DNA of 64,000 bases from Pseudomonas asplenii (GTDB taxonomy: Bacteria > Pseudomonadota > Gammaproteobacteria > Pseudomonadales > Pseudomonadaceae). Every line of letters begins with the position of its first letter. Positions within the stretch are counted from its first letter, which is position 1. Below the pieces are notes generated by a model. That model did no database searches. It had not been told where the DNA came from and saw nothing but the letters and a program-made list of their open reading frames with translations. A program made the position numbers and the translations under genes. The stretch lies in the NCBI RefSeq assembly GCF_001293465.1, contig NZ_JSYZ01000002.1:153328-217327 (forward strand), written 5' to 3'. Positions 54,163 to 62,239 of this stretch are shown piece after piece.

Positions 54163-55070
54163 TGCGGACTCTCTGGTTCGACTTTCGAATTCGGGGCAGC
54201 GGGATAATTGGGGATCTCGCCCAGACGGCGCAAGCCGTTGAAATGCTGGGGATCCTCCAGGTAGCGCAGCATCACCTGGCGCCAGGTGGGGTCGGCGAAG
54301 GTCTGCACGTGTCCGCCGCGGGTCAGTTGTAGCACCCTTGGCGGGGGCGCGGCCTGATACAGGACAATGCCGTTGTTCAGGGGTACCAGCGGGTCGTCGA
54401 GACTCTGGAAGATCAACTTGGGTACCCCCTTGAGTGCCGGCATGGCATGAATCGCGCTGTCGCCATCCGGCACCAGCCACGACAGCGGTATCTGGAACGG
54501 CCAGGTCAGCCAGGACCCGCCGAGGGCGAATCGGCCCACCTCGCGATAGCTGGCCGGCACGCCATCGAGCACCAGCGCCTTGATGCGTGACTGATAGCCG
54601 GGGTGTTCGCCCAGGTAATGCACCGCCATCGCGCCCCCCAGGCTCTGGCCCAGGACCACCAGGGGCCTGTCCCGGACTTCGGGGGCCTGCTCCAGCCAGT
54701 GGAACGCGGCCTCGATATCCTGGTAGACCGCCGGCAGGCTCGGTTCGCCCGCGGACAGGCCATAACCACGGTAGTCGACCAGCAGCACCTGGTAACCCTG
54801 CTCCGGCAACCACCAACTGCCGCCCAGGTGCATGGACAGGTTGCCACCGTTGCCGTGCAGGTGCAGCACCGTGCCCTTGACCGGCACCCCAGCCTTGGCC
54901 GGCAGCCACCAGGCCCGCAGGCGGGTGCCATCGGCGGCGGTGAGGGTGACGTCGCGGTAGGCGAGATGCGCCTGGTCCGGGGTGAACGGCAGGCCGGGCT
55001 CGGGGTAGAACAGCAGCGAGCTGCAGCCATTGAGGGCCAGGAGCAGGCAGAGGATGCCGAGGAGTCTCAT
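54159..55070 (-). CDS. Alpha/beta-hydrolase lipoprotein
   Basis: The 303-residue protein has a signal with lipobox ALNGCS and an alpha/beta-hydrolase domain. The oxyanion region is HLHGNGGN, the nucleophile elbow is VLGQSLGGAMA, an acidic residue lies in FQSLDDPLVPL, and the His is in RGGHVQTF. This is the BEM46/YfhR-like family, with unknown substrate. I start at the ATG at 55070. It is coupled to the downstream small membrane protein. Confidence 0.85.
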   Translation of the reverse strand: MRLLGILCLLLALNGCSSLLFYPEPGLPFTPDQAHLAYRDVTLTAADGTRLRAWWLPAKAGVPVKGTVLHLHGNGGNLSMHLGGSWWLPEQGYQVLLVDYRGYGLSAGEPSLPAVYQDIEAAFHWLEQAPEVRDRPLVVLGQSLGGAMAVHYLGEHPGYQSRIKALVLDGVPASYREVGRFALGGSWLTWPFQIPLSWLVPDGDSAIHAMPALKGVPKLIFQSLDDPLVPLNNGIVLYQAAPPPRVLQLTRGGHVQTFADPTWRQVMLRYLEDPQHFNGLRRLGEIPNYPAAPNSKVEPESPQ

Positions 55071-55111
55071 CCGGTTGAAACCTCGCAAGAGTCAGTGGCA
55101 ACGACACCGTC

Positions 55112-55205
55112 CCCTGCAGGAGCCGGGCTTGCCCGCGAAGAGGCACGACCTGAAGCAATGCGTCAACTTGAAGGGTGCCTTCGCGGGCAAGCCCGCTCCT
55201 ACAGG
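55112..55205. repeat. REPIN upstream of the hydrolase gene
   Basis: CCCCTGCAGGAGCCGGGCTT and its inverted copy ending AAGCCCGCTCCTACAGGGG are separated by about 55 bp. Core REP sequence GCTTGCCCGCGAAG and CTTCGCGGGCAAGC is present in both arms. Confidence 0.85.
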
Positions 55206-55224
55206 GGCGAGGTCAGATTCTGGA

Positions 55225-56502
55225 TCAGAGGATATTGGAATAATCCGCCTCGATCCGATCCAGGCTCAGGTGATTGAGGAAGTTGCTGAAGCACATCCAG
55301 GCCGACAGCGCGTTCATGTCGCGGAACTGCTCCGGCAGGTATTTGGGTGGCGTCACCAGCCCCTCGTCCACCAATTGGCGCAGGGTACGCATGTCCTCCA
55401 GCGTGGTCTTGCCGCAGAACAGCAACGGTACCTGTTCGAGCTTGCCCTTGCGCACGGCCAACTGGATGTAGTTGTAGACCATGATGAAGCCCTTGAGGTA
55501 CGACAGGTCCTTGGTGAACGGCAACCCCGTCGGCACCGAACCGCGGAATATCCGGCTGGCATTGCCGTAGCTCTCCGCCATTTCGAAGCCCTGCTCGCGG
55601 AAGAACTCGAACACCTGGAGGAAGTCCGCGCCCTGCTCGACCATGTCGATGGCCCGGGTTCGGTTGGTCAGCTTGCGCAGGCGACTCGGATAGGAAGCGA
55701 AGGTGATGATTTCCATCAGGATCGCCAGGCCTTCCTGGGTCACCGTCGACGAGGGCGGGCCCTTGGACAGGAAGGTGCAGATCGGCTGGTTCAGGCCGTT
55801 GAGCGTGGTGCCGACATGCACCAGACCTTCATGCACCTCCAGCGCCCGCACATCCCGCGTATTGAACAGCGCATCGGTGCGGATCTTGATGTAGTCGGCA
55901 CCCGCCGCCGCATCGGCGACGATCCCATCGGACTCGAACACCCGGATGGTCTCCTCGGCCTCGCCGAACACCTTGTTCAGCCGCCGTTGCAGCATGTCGA
56001 CGGCGTCCTTGGCGGTCAGGGTCTTGGGCTCGTCCTTGAGGTCGCCGCGGCCGTCGATGTTGTTCAGGTAGTCCGACAGCATCAGCCCGAGGTCGGCCAG
56101 GGTCGGGTCGCCGGCATGGAACGCATCGGAAGCGGCGCCGTACAGTTCCTGGGAGATCAGCCCGAAATCCGGGGTGCCGCGGGCCTCGAGCATCCGCACG
56201 ACCATGCGGTACTCCCGGCACATGCGCCGCATGATCTGCCCGACGGGGCTGAACTGGCCGAGCTGGCGGGTGATGTCGCGCTCGATGTTCTGCAACTCCA
56301 GCTTGACCGCCCCGGAGTCGAACGACAGGGGCCGCGCGGCATAGTAGTCACGGTCCACCGCCGGCATTTCCTTGCCCTTGGCCTTGAGAAAGCCCTTGCG
56401 GATGTTCTCGTCCCACTTCACCGCATCGAGCACGCGAATCGGTGTCTGCGCCAGCACAATGCGGTCGGACAGGCTGCGTATCGTCTGCTGGTATTCGTCC
56501 AA
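55225..56502 (-). CDS. QEGLA-motif DUF1704 protein (putative zinc carboxypeptidase-like)
   Basis: From a TTG at 56502, placed 6 bp after AGGAG, the product is 425 residues. It belongs to the DUF1704/QEGLA family, named in databases as flavohemoglobin expression-modulating. The HExxxH motif HEGLVH is at residues 224-229, and TQEGLA (255-260) could give the third metal ligand. Human MATCAP, a tubulin detyrosinase, is a DUF1704 protein with an HExxxH zinc site, so this is probably a metallopeptidase; the bacterial substrate is unknown. Longer frames upstream run into the tetR coding end, so I reject them. The tetR gene is 46 bp upstream on the same strand. Confidence 0.84.
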   Translation of the reverse strand: MDEYQQTIRSLSDRIVLAQTPIRVLDAVKWDENIRKGFLKAKGKEMPAVDRDYYAARPLSFDSGAVKLELQNIERDITRQLGQFSPVGQIMRRMCREYRMVVRMLEARGTPDFGLISQELYGAASDAFHAGDPTLADLGLMLSDYLNNIDGRGDLKDEPKTLTAKDAVDMLQRRLNKVFGEAEETIRVFESDGIVADAAAGADYIKIRTDALFNTRDVRALEVHEGLVHVGTTLNGLNQPICTFLSKGPPSSTVTQEGLAILMEIITFASYPSRLRKLTNRTRAIDMVEQGADFLQVFEFFREQGFEMAESYGNASRIFRGSVPTGLPFTKDLSYLKGFIMVYNYIQLAVRKGKLEQVPLLFCGKTTLEDMRTLRQLVDEGLVTPPKYLPEQFRDMNALSAWMCFSNFLNHLSLDRIEADYSNIL

Positions 56503-56548
56503 GGAAAACTCCTGATCGTCGCTGCGGTGTCTGGCCGTGCCCTCTAGC

Positions 56549-57253
56549 TTAGACGGAGGCCAGCACCAGATGCATGTAACGGGTGAGAATGCCGAGCCGG
56601 TCCTGCTCGGTCTCGGGCTCCGCATCGTCGAGAAGGCCCTGATATTCCATCCGTCCGATAATCGCCGTCAACACTTTGGCATCCTGCTCCGGTTGCCTTG
56701 ACCCCAGTACCTGGAAGAACTGGCAGGAGCCACGCAGCAGGATCTGCTGGTGCGAGCGCACCAACATCGCCAGGCGCGGGTTGAGCAGCGCCTCCTGGCG
56801 AAACGCCTGCTCGGCCATCAGGTATTCGCGCCGGTTGTGCAACTGGCGCTGGACGTAATCGGCGGTCAACCGGGCGATTTCATCGGCCAGTTGCGCCCGC
56901 GAGGCCGGGCTGCCATCGCCGTAGGCGACCATTTCGCGCAGCAGCCCCTCGTTGTTCTCCCACAGTTTGGCCATGTAGGCCGCACTGCGTTCGACGTACT
57001 GGGCAAAGGTATCGGTCAGCAGGTCGTCGATATCCTTGAAGTAGTAGGTGGTGGCCGACAACGGCACGCCCGCCTCGGCGGCCACTGCGCGATGACGCAC
57101 GCCACGTACGCCGTCACGCACGACGATACGCATGGCCGCGTTGAGAATGTCCTGTCGCCGTTGCTCGCTGCCCTGTCGGCTGGCCTTGCGTCCCTGGTAC
57201 TGAACGCTTTCAGCCAACGCGCTGGCCACACCAGCAGCCCCTTCTTGAGCCAT
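56549..57253 (-). CDS. TetR-family transcriptional regulator
   Basis: The 234-residue protein has an N-terminal TetR helix-turn-helix (RRQDILNAAMRIVVRDGVRGVRHRAVAAEAGVPLSATTYYF) and a C-terminal domain of unknown ligand. I start at the ATG at 57253 (MAQEG), not 21 codons earlier. It lies 46 bp before the QEGLA gene on the same strand and may regulate it. Position matches PA3699. Confidence 0.87.
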   Translation of the reverse strand: MAQEGAAGVASALAESVQYQGRKASRQGSEQRRQDILNAAMRIVVRDGVRGVRHRAVAAEAGVPLSATTYYFKDIDDLLTDTFAQYVERSAAYMAKLWENNEGLLREMVAYGDGSPASRAQLADEIARLTADYVQRQLHNRREYLMAEQAFRQEALLNPRLAMLVRSHQQILLRGSCQFFQVLGSRQPEQDAKVLTAIIGRMEYQGLLDDAEPETEQDRLGILTRYMHLVLASV

Positions 57254-57316
57254 TGCACGGTCCACTACAGGTATTCCTCTCTTGTAATAATCTGAAACTT
57301 CAGTACCAACACGCAA

Positions 57317-57347
57317 TAAAAAAGCCGCCTTGCGAGGGCGGCTTTTT
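57317..57347 (-). terminator. Rho-independent terminator after lysS
   Basis: On the minus strand AAAAAGCCGCC and GGCGGCTTTTTT form a stem with a 7-nt loop and a six-U tail, 12 bp after the lysS stop. It separates lysS from tetR. Confidence 0.88.
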
Positions 57348-57358
57348 CAACGACGGTC

Positions 57359-58861
57359 TTATGCTTGCGGCCGCATGTGCGGGAACAGGATGACGTCGCG
57401 GATCGACGGTGCGTTGGTCAGCAGCATCACCAGACGGTCGATACCGATACCCTCACCGGCGGTCGGCGGCATGCCGTACTCCAGGGCGCGAACGAAGTCG
57501 GCGTCGTAGTGCATGGCTTCGTCGTCACCGGCATCCTTCTCCGCCACCTGGGCCTTGAAGCGCTCGGCCTGGTCCTCGGCGTCGTTGAGCTCCGAGTAGG
57601 CGTTGGCGATTTCACGGCCGCCGATGAACAGCTCGAAGCGGTCGGTGACGTTCGGGTTCTTGTCGTTGCGACGCGCCAGCGGCGAGACTTCGAACGGGTA
57701 CTCGGTGATGAAGTGCGGCTGCTCCAGCTTGTGCTCGACCAGCTCTTCGAAAATCATCACCTGCAGTTTGCCCAGGCCTTCGTGGCCGAGCACCTTGGCG
57801 CCGGCCTTCTTCGCGATTTCGCGAGCCTTGTCGACATCCAGCAGGTCGGCTTCGGTCAGATCCGGGTTGTACTTGAGGATCGAGTCGAATACCGACATGC
57901 GGGCGAACGGTTCACCGAAGTGGAACACCTTGTCGCCGTAAGGCACGTCGGTGCTGCCCAGAACGGCCTGGGCCAGTTCACGGAACAGTTCTTCGGTCAG
58001 GTCCATGTTGTCTTCGTAGTCGGCGTAGGCCTGGTAGAACTCGAGCATGGTGAACTCGGGGTTGTGCCGGGTCGAAACGCCTTCGTTACGGAAGTTGCGG
58101 TTGATCTCGAACACCCGCTCGAAGCCACCGACCACCAGACGCTTGAGGTACAGCTCCGGCGCGATACGCAGGTACATGCCCATGTCCAGCGCGTTGTGGT
58201 GGGTTTCGAACGGCTTGGCCGCGGCACCGCCGGGAATGGTCTGCAGCATCGGCGTTTCCACTTCCATGAAGTCGCGCTTCATCATGAAGCTGCGGATGTG
58301 GGCGATGACTTGCGAGCGCACGCGGAAGGTCTGCCGGGTGTCCTCGTTGACGATCAGGTCGACGTAGCGCTGACGGTAGCGCTGTTCGGTGTCGGTCAGG
58401 CCGTGGTGCTTGTCCGGCAGCGGACGCAGCGACTTGGTCAGCAGGCGCACGTCGGTCATTTCGACGTACAGGTCGCCCTTGCCGGAACGGGCCAGGGTAC
58501 CCTCGGCGCTGATGATGTCACCCAGGTCCCAGGTCTTCACGGCCGCCAGGGTCTCTTCCGGGAGGGTCTTGCGGTTGACGTAGACCTGGATGCGCCCGGA
58601 CATGTCCTGGATCACCATGAACGAGCCACGGTTGAGCATGATGCGACCGGCAACCTTGACCGGGATCGCCGCCTCTGCCAGCTCTTCCTTGGTCTTGTCG
58701 GCGTACTGTTTCTGCAGGTCTTCACAGTAGGCGTCACGGCGGAAGTCGTTGGGGAAGGCATTGCCCTTGCTGCGCTCGGCGGCAAGCTTTTCCTTGCGCA
58801 GGGCGATCAGGGCGTTTTCTTCCTGTTGCAGGGCTTGCGTGTCGAGTTGTTGGTCGCTCAT
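57359..58861 (-). CDS. lysS: Lysyl-tRNA synthetase, class II
   Basis: LysS charges tRNA-Lys. The 500-residue protein has an N-terminal OB-fold anticodon domain ([27 protein letters not shown], outline) and class II catalytic motifs: motif 2 [25 protein letters not shown], and motif 3 [13 protein letters not shown]. It is downstream of prfB on the same strand, the conserved prfB-lysS order. Start at ATG 58861. Confidence 0.97.
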   Translation of the reverse strand: MSDQQLDTQALQQEENALIALRKEKLAAERSKGNAFPNDFRRDAYCEDLQKQYADKTKEELAEAAIPVKVAGRIMLNRGSFMVIQDMSGRIQVYVNRKTLPEETLAAVKTWDLGDIISAEGTLARSGKGDLYVEMTDVRLLTKSLRPLPDKHHGLTDTEQRYRQRYVDLIVNEDTRQTFRVRSQVIAHIRSFMMKRDFMEVETPMLQTIPGGAAAKPFETHHNALDMGMYLRIAPELYLKRLVVGGFERVFEINRNFRNEGVSTRHNPEFTMLEFYQAYADYEDNMDLTEELFRELAQAVLGSTDVPYGDKVFHFGEPFARMSVFDSILKYNPDLTEADLLDVDKAREIAKKAGAKVLGHEGLGKLQVMIFEELVEHKLEQPHFITEYPFEVSPLARRNDKNPNVTDRFELFIGGREIANAYSELNDAEDQAERFKAQVAEKDAGDDEAMHYDADFVRALEYGMPPTAGEGIGIDRLVMLLTNAPSIRDVILFPHMRPQA

Positions 58862-58895
58862 GTCTTTAAATTTTCCATCACAGGTTCGTTGCCCC

Positions 58896-58936
58896 CGGCC
58901 TGCGGCCGGGGATCGCCAGCAAGCCGGCTACCACAG
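58896..58936. repeat. REP fragment between prfB and lysS
   Basis: The 82-bp gap contains CCCCGGCCTGCGGCCGGGG followed by GATCGCCAGCAAGCCGGCTA, a partial REP of the family seen at 24283. It lies in the short spacer of a conserved operon. Confidence 0.6.
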
Positions 58937-58943
58937 TAGTGTC

Positions 58944-60039
58944 CTACAGCCCTTGCTTGAGGCTGGCCACCAGGTATTCATCGATGTCGCCGTCCAGCAC
59001 CTTGTCGCAGTCGCTGCGTTCGATGTTGGTGCGCAGGTCCTTGATCCGCGAGGCATCGAGCACATAGGAGCGGATCTGGTGCCCCCAGCCGATGTCCGAC
59101 TTGGAGTCTTCCAGGGCCTGGGAAGCGGCGTTGCGCTTCTGCATTTCCTGCTCGTACAGGCGCGCCCGCAACATCTTCATCGCGGTGTCCTTGTTCGCGT
59201 GCTGGGAACGCTCGTTCTGGCAGCTGACCACGGTGTTGGTCGGCACGTGGGTGATACGGACCGCCGAGTCGGTGGTGTTGACGTGCTGACCACCGGCACC
59301 GGAGGAACGATAGGTATCGATCCGCAGGTCCGCCGGGTTGATGTCGATTTCGATGTTGTCATCGATTTCCGGCGAGACGAACACCGCGCTGAACGAGGTG
59401 TGGCGACGGTTGCCGGAGTCGAACGGGCTCTTGCGCACCAGGCGGTGCACGCCGATTTCGGTGCGCAGCCAGCCAAAGGCGTACTCGCCCTTGATATGCA
59501 CGGTCGCGCCCTTGATCCCGGCGACTTCGCCGGCGGACAGTTCCATGATGGTGGCGTCGAAACCGCGCTTGTCGGCCCAGCGCAGGTACATGCGCAGCAG
59601 GATGTTGGCCCAGTCCTGGGCTTCGGTGCCGCCGGAACCGGCCTGGATGTCCAGGTAGGCGTGGTTCTGGTCCATTTCTCCGCTGAACATCCGGCGGAAT
59701 TCCAGCTTCTCGAGGATTTCGCGCAGGCGCTCGACCTCGGCGGCGACATCGTCGACAGCGCCCTGGTCTTCTTCGGCTGCGGCCATTTCCAGCAGGTCGC
59801 TGGCATCGCTCAGGCCGCTGGACATTTCATCCAGGGTCTCGACGATCTGGGCCAGGGTGGCACGCTCGCGGCCCAGGTTCTGGGCGTATTCGGGGTTGCT
59901 CCAGACACTCGGGTCTTCGAGCTCGCGGTTGACTTCGATCAGGCGCTCATGCTTTTGATCGTAGTCAAAGATACCCCCGAATAGTTTCGGAGCGCTCGGA
60001 CAGGTCCTTGATACTGTTAAGGATCGGGTTGATTTCCAT
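58944..60039 (-). CDS. prfB: Peptide chain release factor 2, with programmed +1 frameshift
   Basis: RF2 reads UAA and UGA. The gene starts at ATG 60039, reads 24 codons ([20 protein letters not shown]...RGYL), meets TGA at 59965-59967, and continues in the +1 frame with GAC TAC GAT to a stop at 58944, giving a 364-residue product. The anticodon-like tripeptide SPF ([11 protein letters not shown]) and the catalytic GGQ ([12 protein letters not shown]) are present. The TGA is the autoregulatory frameshift site, not a lesion. It lies upstream of lysS. Confidence 0.96.
59964..59980 (-). other. prfB +1 frameshift site
   Basis: On the minus strand, a Shine-Dalgarno-like CGGGGG stands 3 bp before the slippery CTT-TGA-C. 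Low RF2 lets the ribosome pause at UGA and slip forward by one base. Confidence 0.95.
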
Positions 60040-60162
60040 GGCGGGCAGCACTCGTCGGTGAACTTTTGAAAGCCGGCGAGTATAACGCAATTGTAACCAT
60101 CCCGGCAGCCCGCTTGGCGGGGCAGCGGCCGTCAGCGTGGCAATTTTCCGGCCGCCTCCCTG

Positions 60163-61173
60163 TCACGGCTGGCCGATGCCCACCTGGTTACGCCCACTGT
60201 GCTTGGCCAGGTAGAGCCCCTTGTCGGCCGTCAGGATCAGTTCCCGGCAGTTGCCGCCCTGCTGCGGGACCAGGGTCGCCAGGCCGATGCTGATGGTCAG
60301 CACCGAGCCCTCGCTGGGCGTGTTGTGGGCAATTTTCAGCGCCGCCACGTTCTGGCGCAGCTTCTCCGCCACCAGTCGCGCGCCCCCTTGGGAGGTGTTG
60401 GGCAGCACCAGGGAGAATTCCTCGCCCCCATAGCGGGCCGGCAGGTCCGAAGGGCGGCTGCTGGCTTCGCGAATGGCTCCGGCGACCCGGCGCAGCGCCT
60501 CGTCGCCCTCCAGGTGGCCAAAGCTGTCGTTATAGGCCTTGAAGTAGTCGACGTCGATCATCAGCAGCGACAGTTGCGTCTGCTCGCGCTGGGCCCGGCG
60601 CCACTCCAGCTCCAGATACTCGTCGAAATGCCGGCGGTTGGACAGCCCGGTCAGGCCGTCCGAGTTCATCAGCCGCTGCAGCACCAGGTTGGTGTCGAGC
60701 AACTGCTGCTGGCTCAGGCGCAAGGCGCGATAGGCGGCGTCACGCTGCAGCAGCATCATGTAGGAGCGCGAGTGGTAGCGGATCCGCGCCACCAGCTCGA
60801 TGGTATCCGGCAGCTTGACCAGATAATCGTTGGCCCCGGCGGAAAACGCCGCGCTCTTGATCAGCGGGTCCTCCTTGGTCGACAGCACGATGATCGGAAT
60901 GTCCTTGGTGGCCGGGTGATTGCGGTACTCGCGCACCAGGCTCAGGCCGTCGAGTCCCGGCATCACCAGATCCTGCAGGATCACCGTGGGCTTGATCCGG
61001 ATCGCATGGGCGATGGCCTGGTGGGGATCGGCACAGAAGTGAAAATCGATGTTCGCCTCTGTGGCCAACCCCCGACGCACCGCCTCGCCGATCATGGCCT
61101 GGTCGTCGACCAGCAGCACCATCGCGGCGTTTTCATCGGTAGGTTTGAATTCCTCCAGCTCTAAATCATTCAT
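60163..61173 (-). CDS. wspR: WspR diguanylate cyclase response regulator
   Basis: WspR makes c-di-GMP when phosphorylated by WspE in response to surface contact. The 336-residue protein has a receiver domain ([14 protein letters not shown], phospho-Asp in [10 protein letters not shown]), a linker, and a GGDEF domain with active motif RYGGEEF. An intact product-inhibition I-site RPSD lies five residues before GGEEF. It is the last wsp gene before prfB (minus strand), the order seen in PAO1 PA3702-PA3701. Confidence 0.95.
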   Translation of the reverse strand: MNDLELEEFKPTDENAAMVLLVDDQAMIGEAVRRGLATEANIDFHFCADPHQAIAHAIRIKPTVILQDLVMPGLDGLSLVREYRNHPATKDIPIIVLSTKEDPLIKSAAFSAGANDYLVKLPDTIELVARIRYHSRSYMMLLQRDAAYRALRLSQQQLLDTNLVLQRLMNSDGLTGLSNRRHFDEYLELEWRRAQREQTQLSLLMIDVDYFKAYNDSFGHLEGDEALRRVAGAIREASSRPSDLPARYGGEEFSLVLPNTSQGGARLVAEKLRQNVAALKIAHNTPSEGSVLTISIGLATLVPQQGGNCRELILTADKGLYLAKHSGRNQVGIGQP

Positions 61174-61228
61174 GCGCGTTCACCTGATTTACTGCATGCA
61201 AGCCATGAGTGCTGATTGCCTGTAGGGC

Positions 61229-62239
61229 TCATGTTGGAAATATCTCCAGCAAACGTGGCGCGATCCTGTTCAGCGAGCGAATTTCCACCGCGGCGTCGAT
61301 AGCGGCTGCCGCCTTGGGCATGCCGTACACCGCGCTGCTTTCCTGATCCTGGGCGATCGTCAGGTAGCCTCGCTCACGCATCAACTTCAAGCCCTGGGCA
61401 CCATCGCGGCCCATGCCGGTGAGCAGCACGCCCACCGCGTCACCCTTCCAGTAATTGGCAACGCTTTCAAAGAACACATCGATGGACGGGCGATAAATCT
61501 CGTTTACCGGTTCGGCGGTATAGGCCAGCGTACCGTTCTGCAACAAGCGGATATGATGGTTGGTGCCGGCCAGCAGCACCGTACCGTTCTGCGGCGGCTC
61601 GCCATCGCGAGCCAGCCTGACCGGCAACCCGCAGGCACTGCCCAGCCATTCGGCCATGCCGGCGGCGAATACCTGGTCGACATGCTGTACCAGCACGATC
61701 GCCGCGGGGAAATCGCTCGGCAGGCCCTTGAGCAGGTTTTCCAGGGCAGCCGGGCCGCCAGCCGAGGAGCCGATGGCCACCAGTTTCTGCCGGTCCCCAC
61801 CATTCTCACCGGGAGTCGGGACGCTGCGCACCCGACTGCCGCGCTGGCCGATCAGCCAACTGATATTGAGGATCTTGCGCAGCAGCGGCGCCGCGGCGTC
61901 CCGCGGGTTGGCGCCGCCAATGGCCGGCGTATCGACCACATCGAGCGCCCCATGGCCCATGGCTTCGAACACCCGGTGCACATTCTGCTGGCGGTCGACG
62001 GTGACGATGACGATCGCGCAGGGCGACTCGGCCATGATCCGGCGCGTGGCCTCCACGCCATCCATCACCGGCATGATCAGGTCCATCAGGATCAGGTCAG
62101 GAGTGTCCTCGGCGCACAGCCTCACCGCATCGGCACCATTGTTCGCCACCCAGATCACCTGGTGTGCCGGCTCGAACGCCAGGGCACGGCGCAAGGCCTC
62201 GACGGCCATGGGCATGTCGTTGACGATCGCGATCCTCAT
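61229..62239 (-). CDS. wspF: WspF CheB-type methylesterase
   Basis: WspF removes methyl groups from the receptor WspA and so dampens Wsp signalling; loss-of-function gives wrinkly spreader colonies in P. fluorescens. The 336-residue protein has an N-terminal receiver (LILMDLIMPVMDG) and a CheB catalytic domain with Ser in IGSSAGGPAALE, His in VLVQHVDQVFA, and Asp in LTGMGRDGAQGL. It overlaps the wspE stop by four bases (GATG/TGA region at 62236-62239), so the two are coupled. Confidence 0.95.
   Translation of the reverse strand: MRIAIVNDMPMAVEALRRALAFEPAHQVIWVANNGADAVRLCAEDTPDLILMDLIMPVMDGVEATRRIMAESPCAIVIVTVDRQQNVHRVFEAMGHGALDVVDTPAIGGANPRDAAAPLLRKILNISWLIGQRGSRVRSVPTPGENGGDRQKLVAIGSSAGGPAALENLLKGLPSDFPAAIVLVQHVDQVFAAGMAEWLGSACGLPVRLARDGEPPQNGTVLLAGTNHHIRLLQNGTLAYTAEPVNEIYRPSIDVFFESVANYWKGDAVGVLLTGMGRDGAQGLKLMRERGYLTIAQDQESSAVYGMPKAAAAIDAAVEIRSLNRIAPRLLEIFPT

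Noticed and set aside
59965..59967. In-frame stop in prfB as a sign of a pseudogene
   Set aside because: The surrounding SD-like sequence and CTT-TGA-C are the known RF2 frameshift signal, and the rest of the protein is intact.
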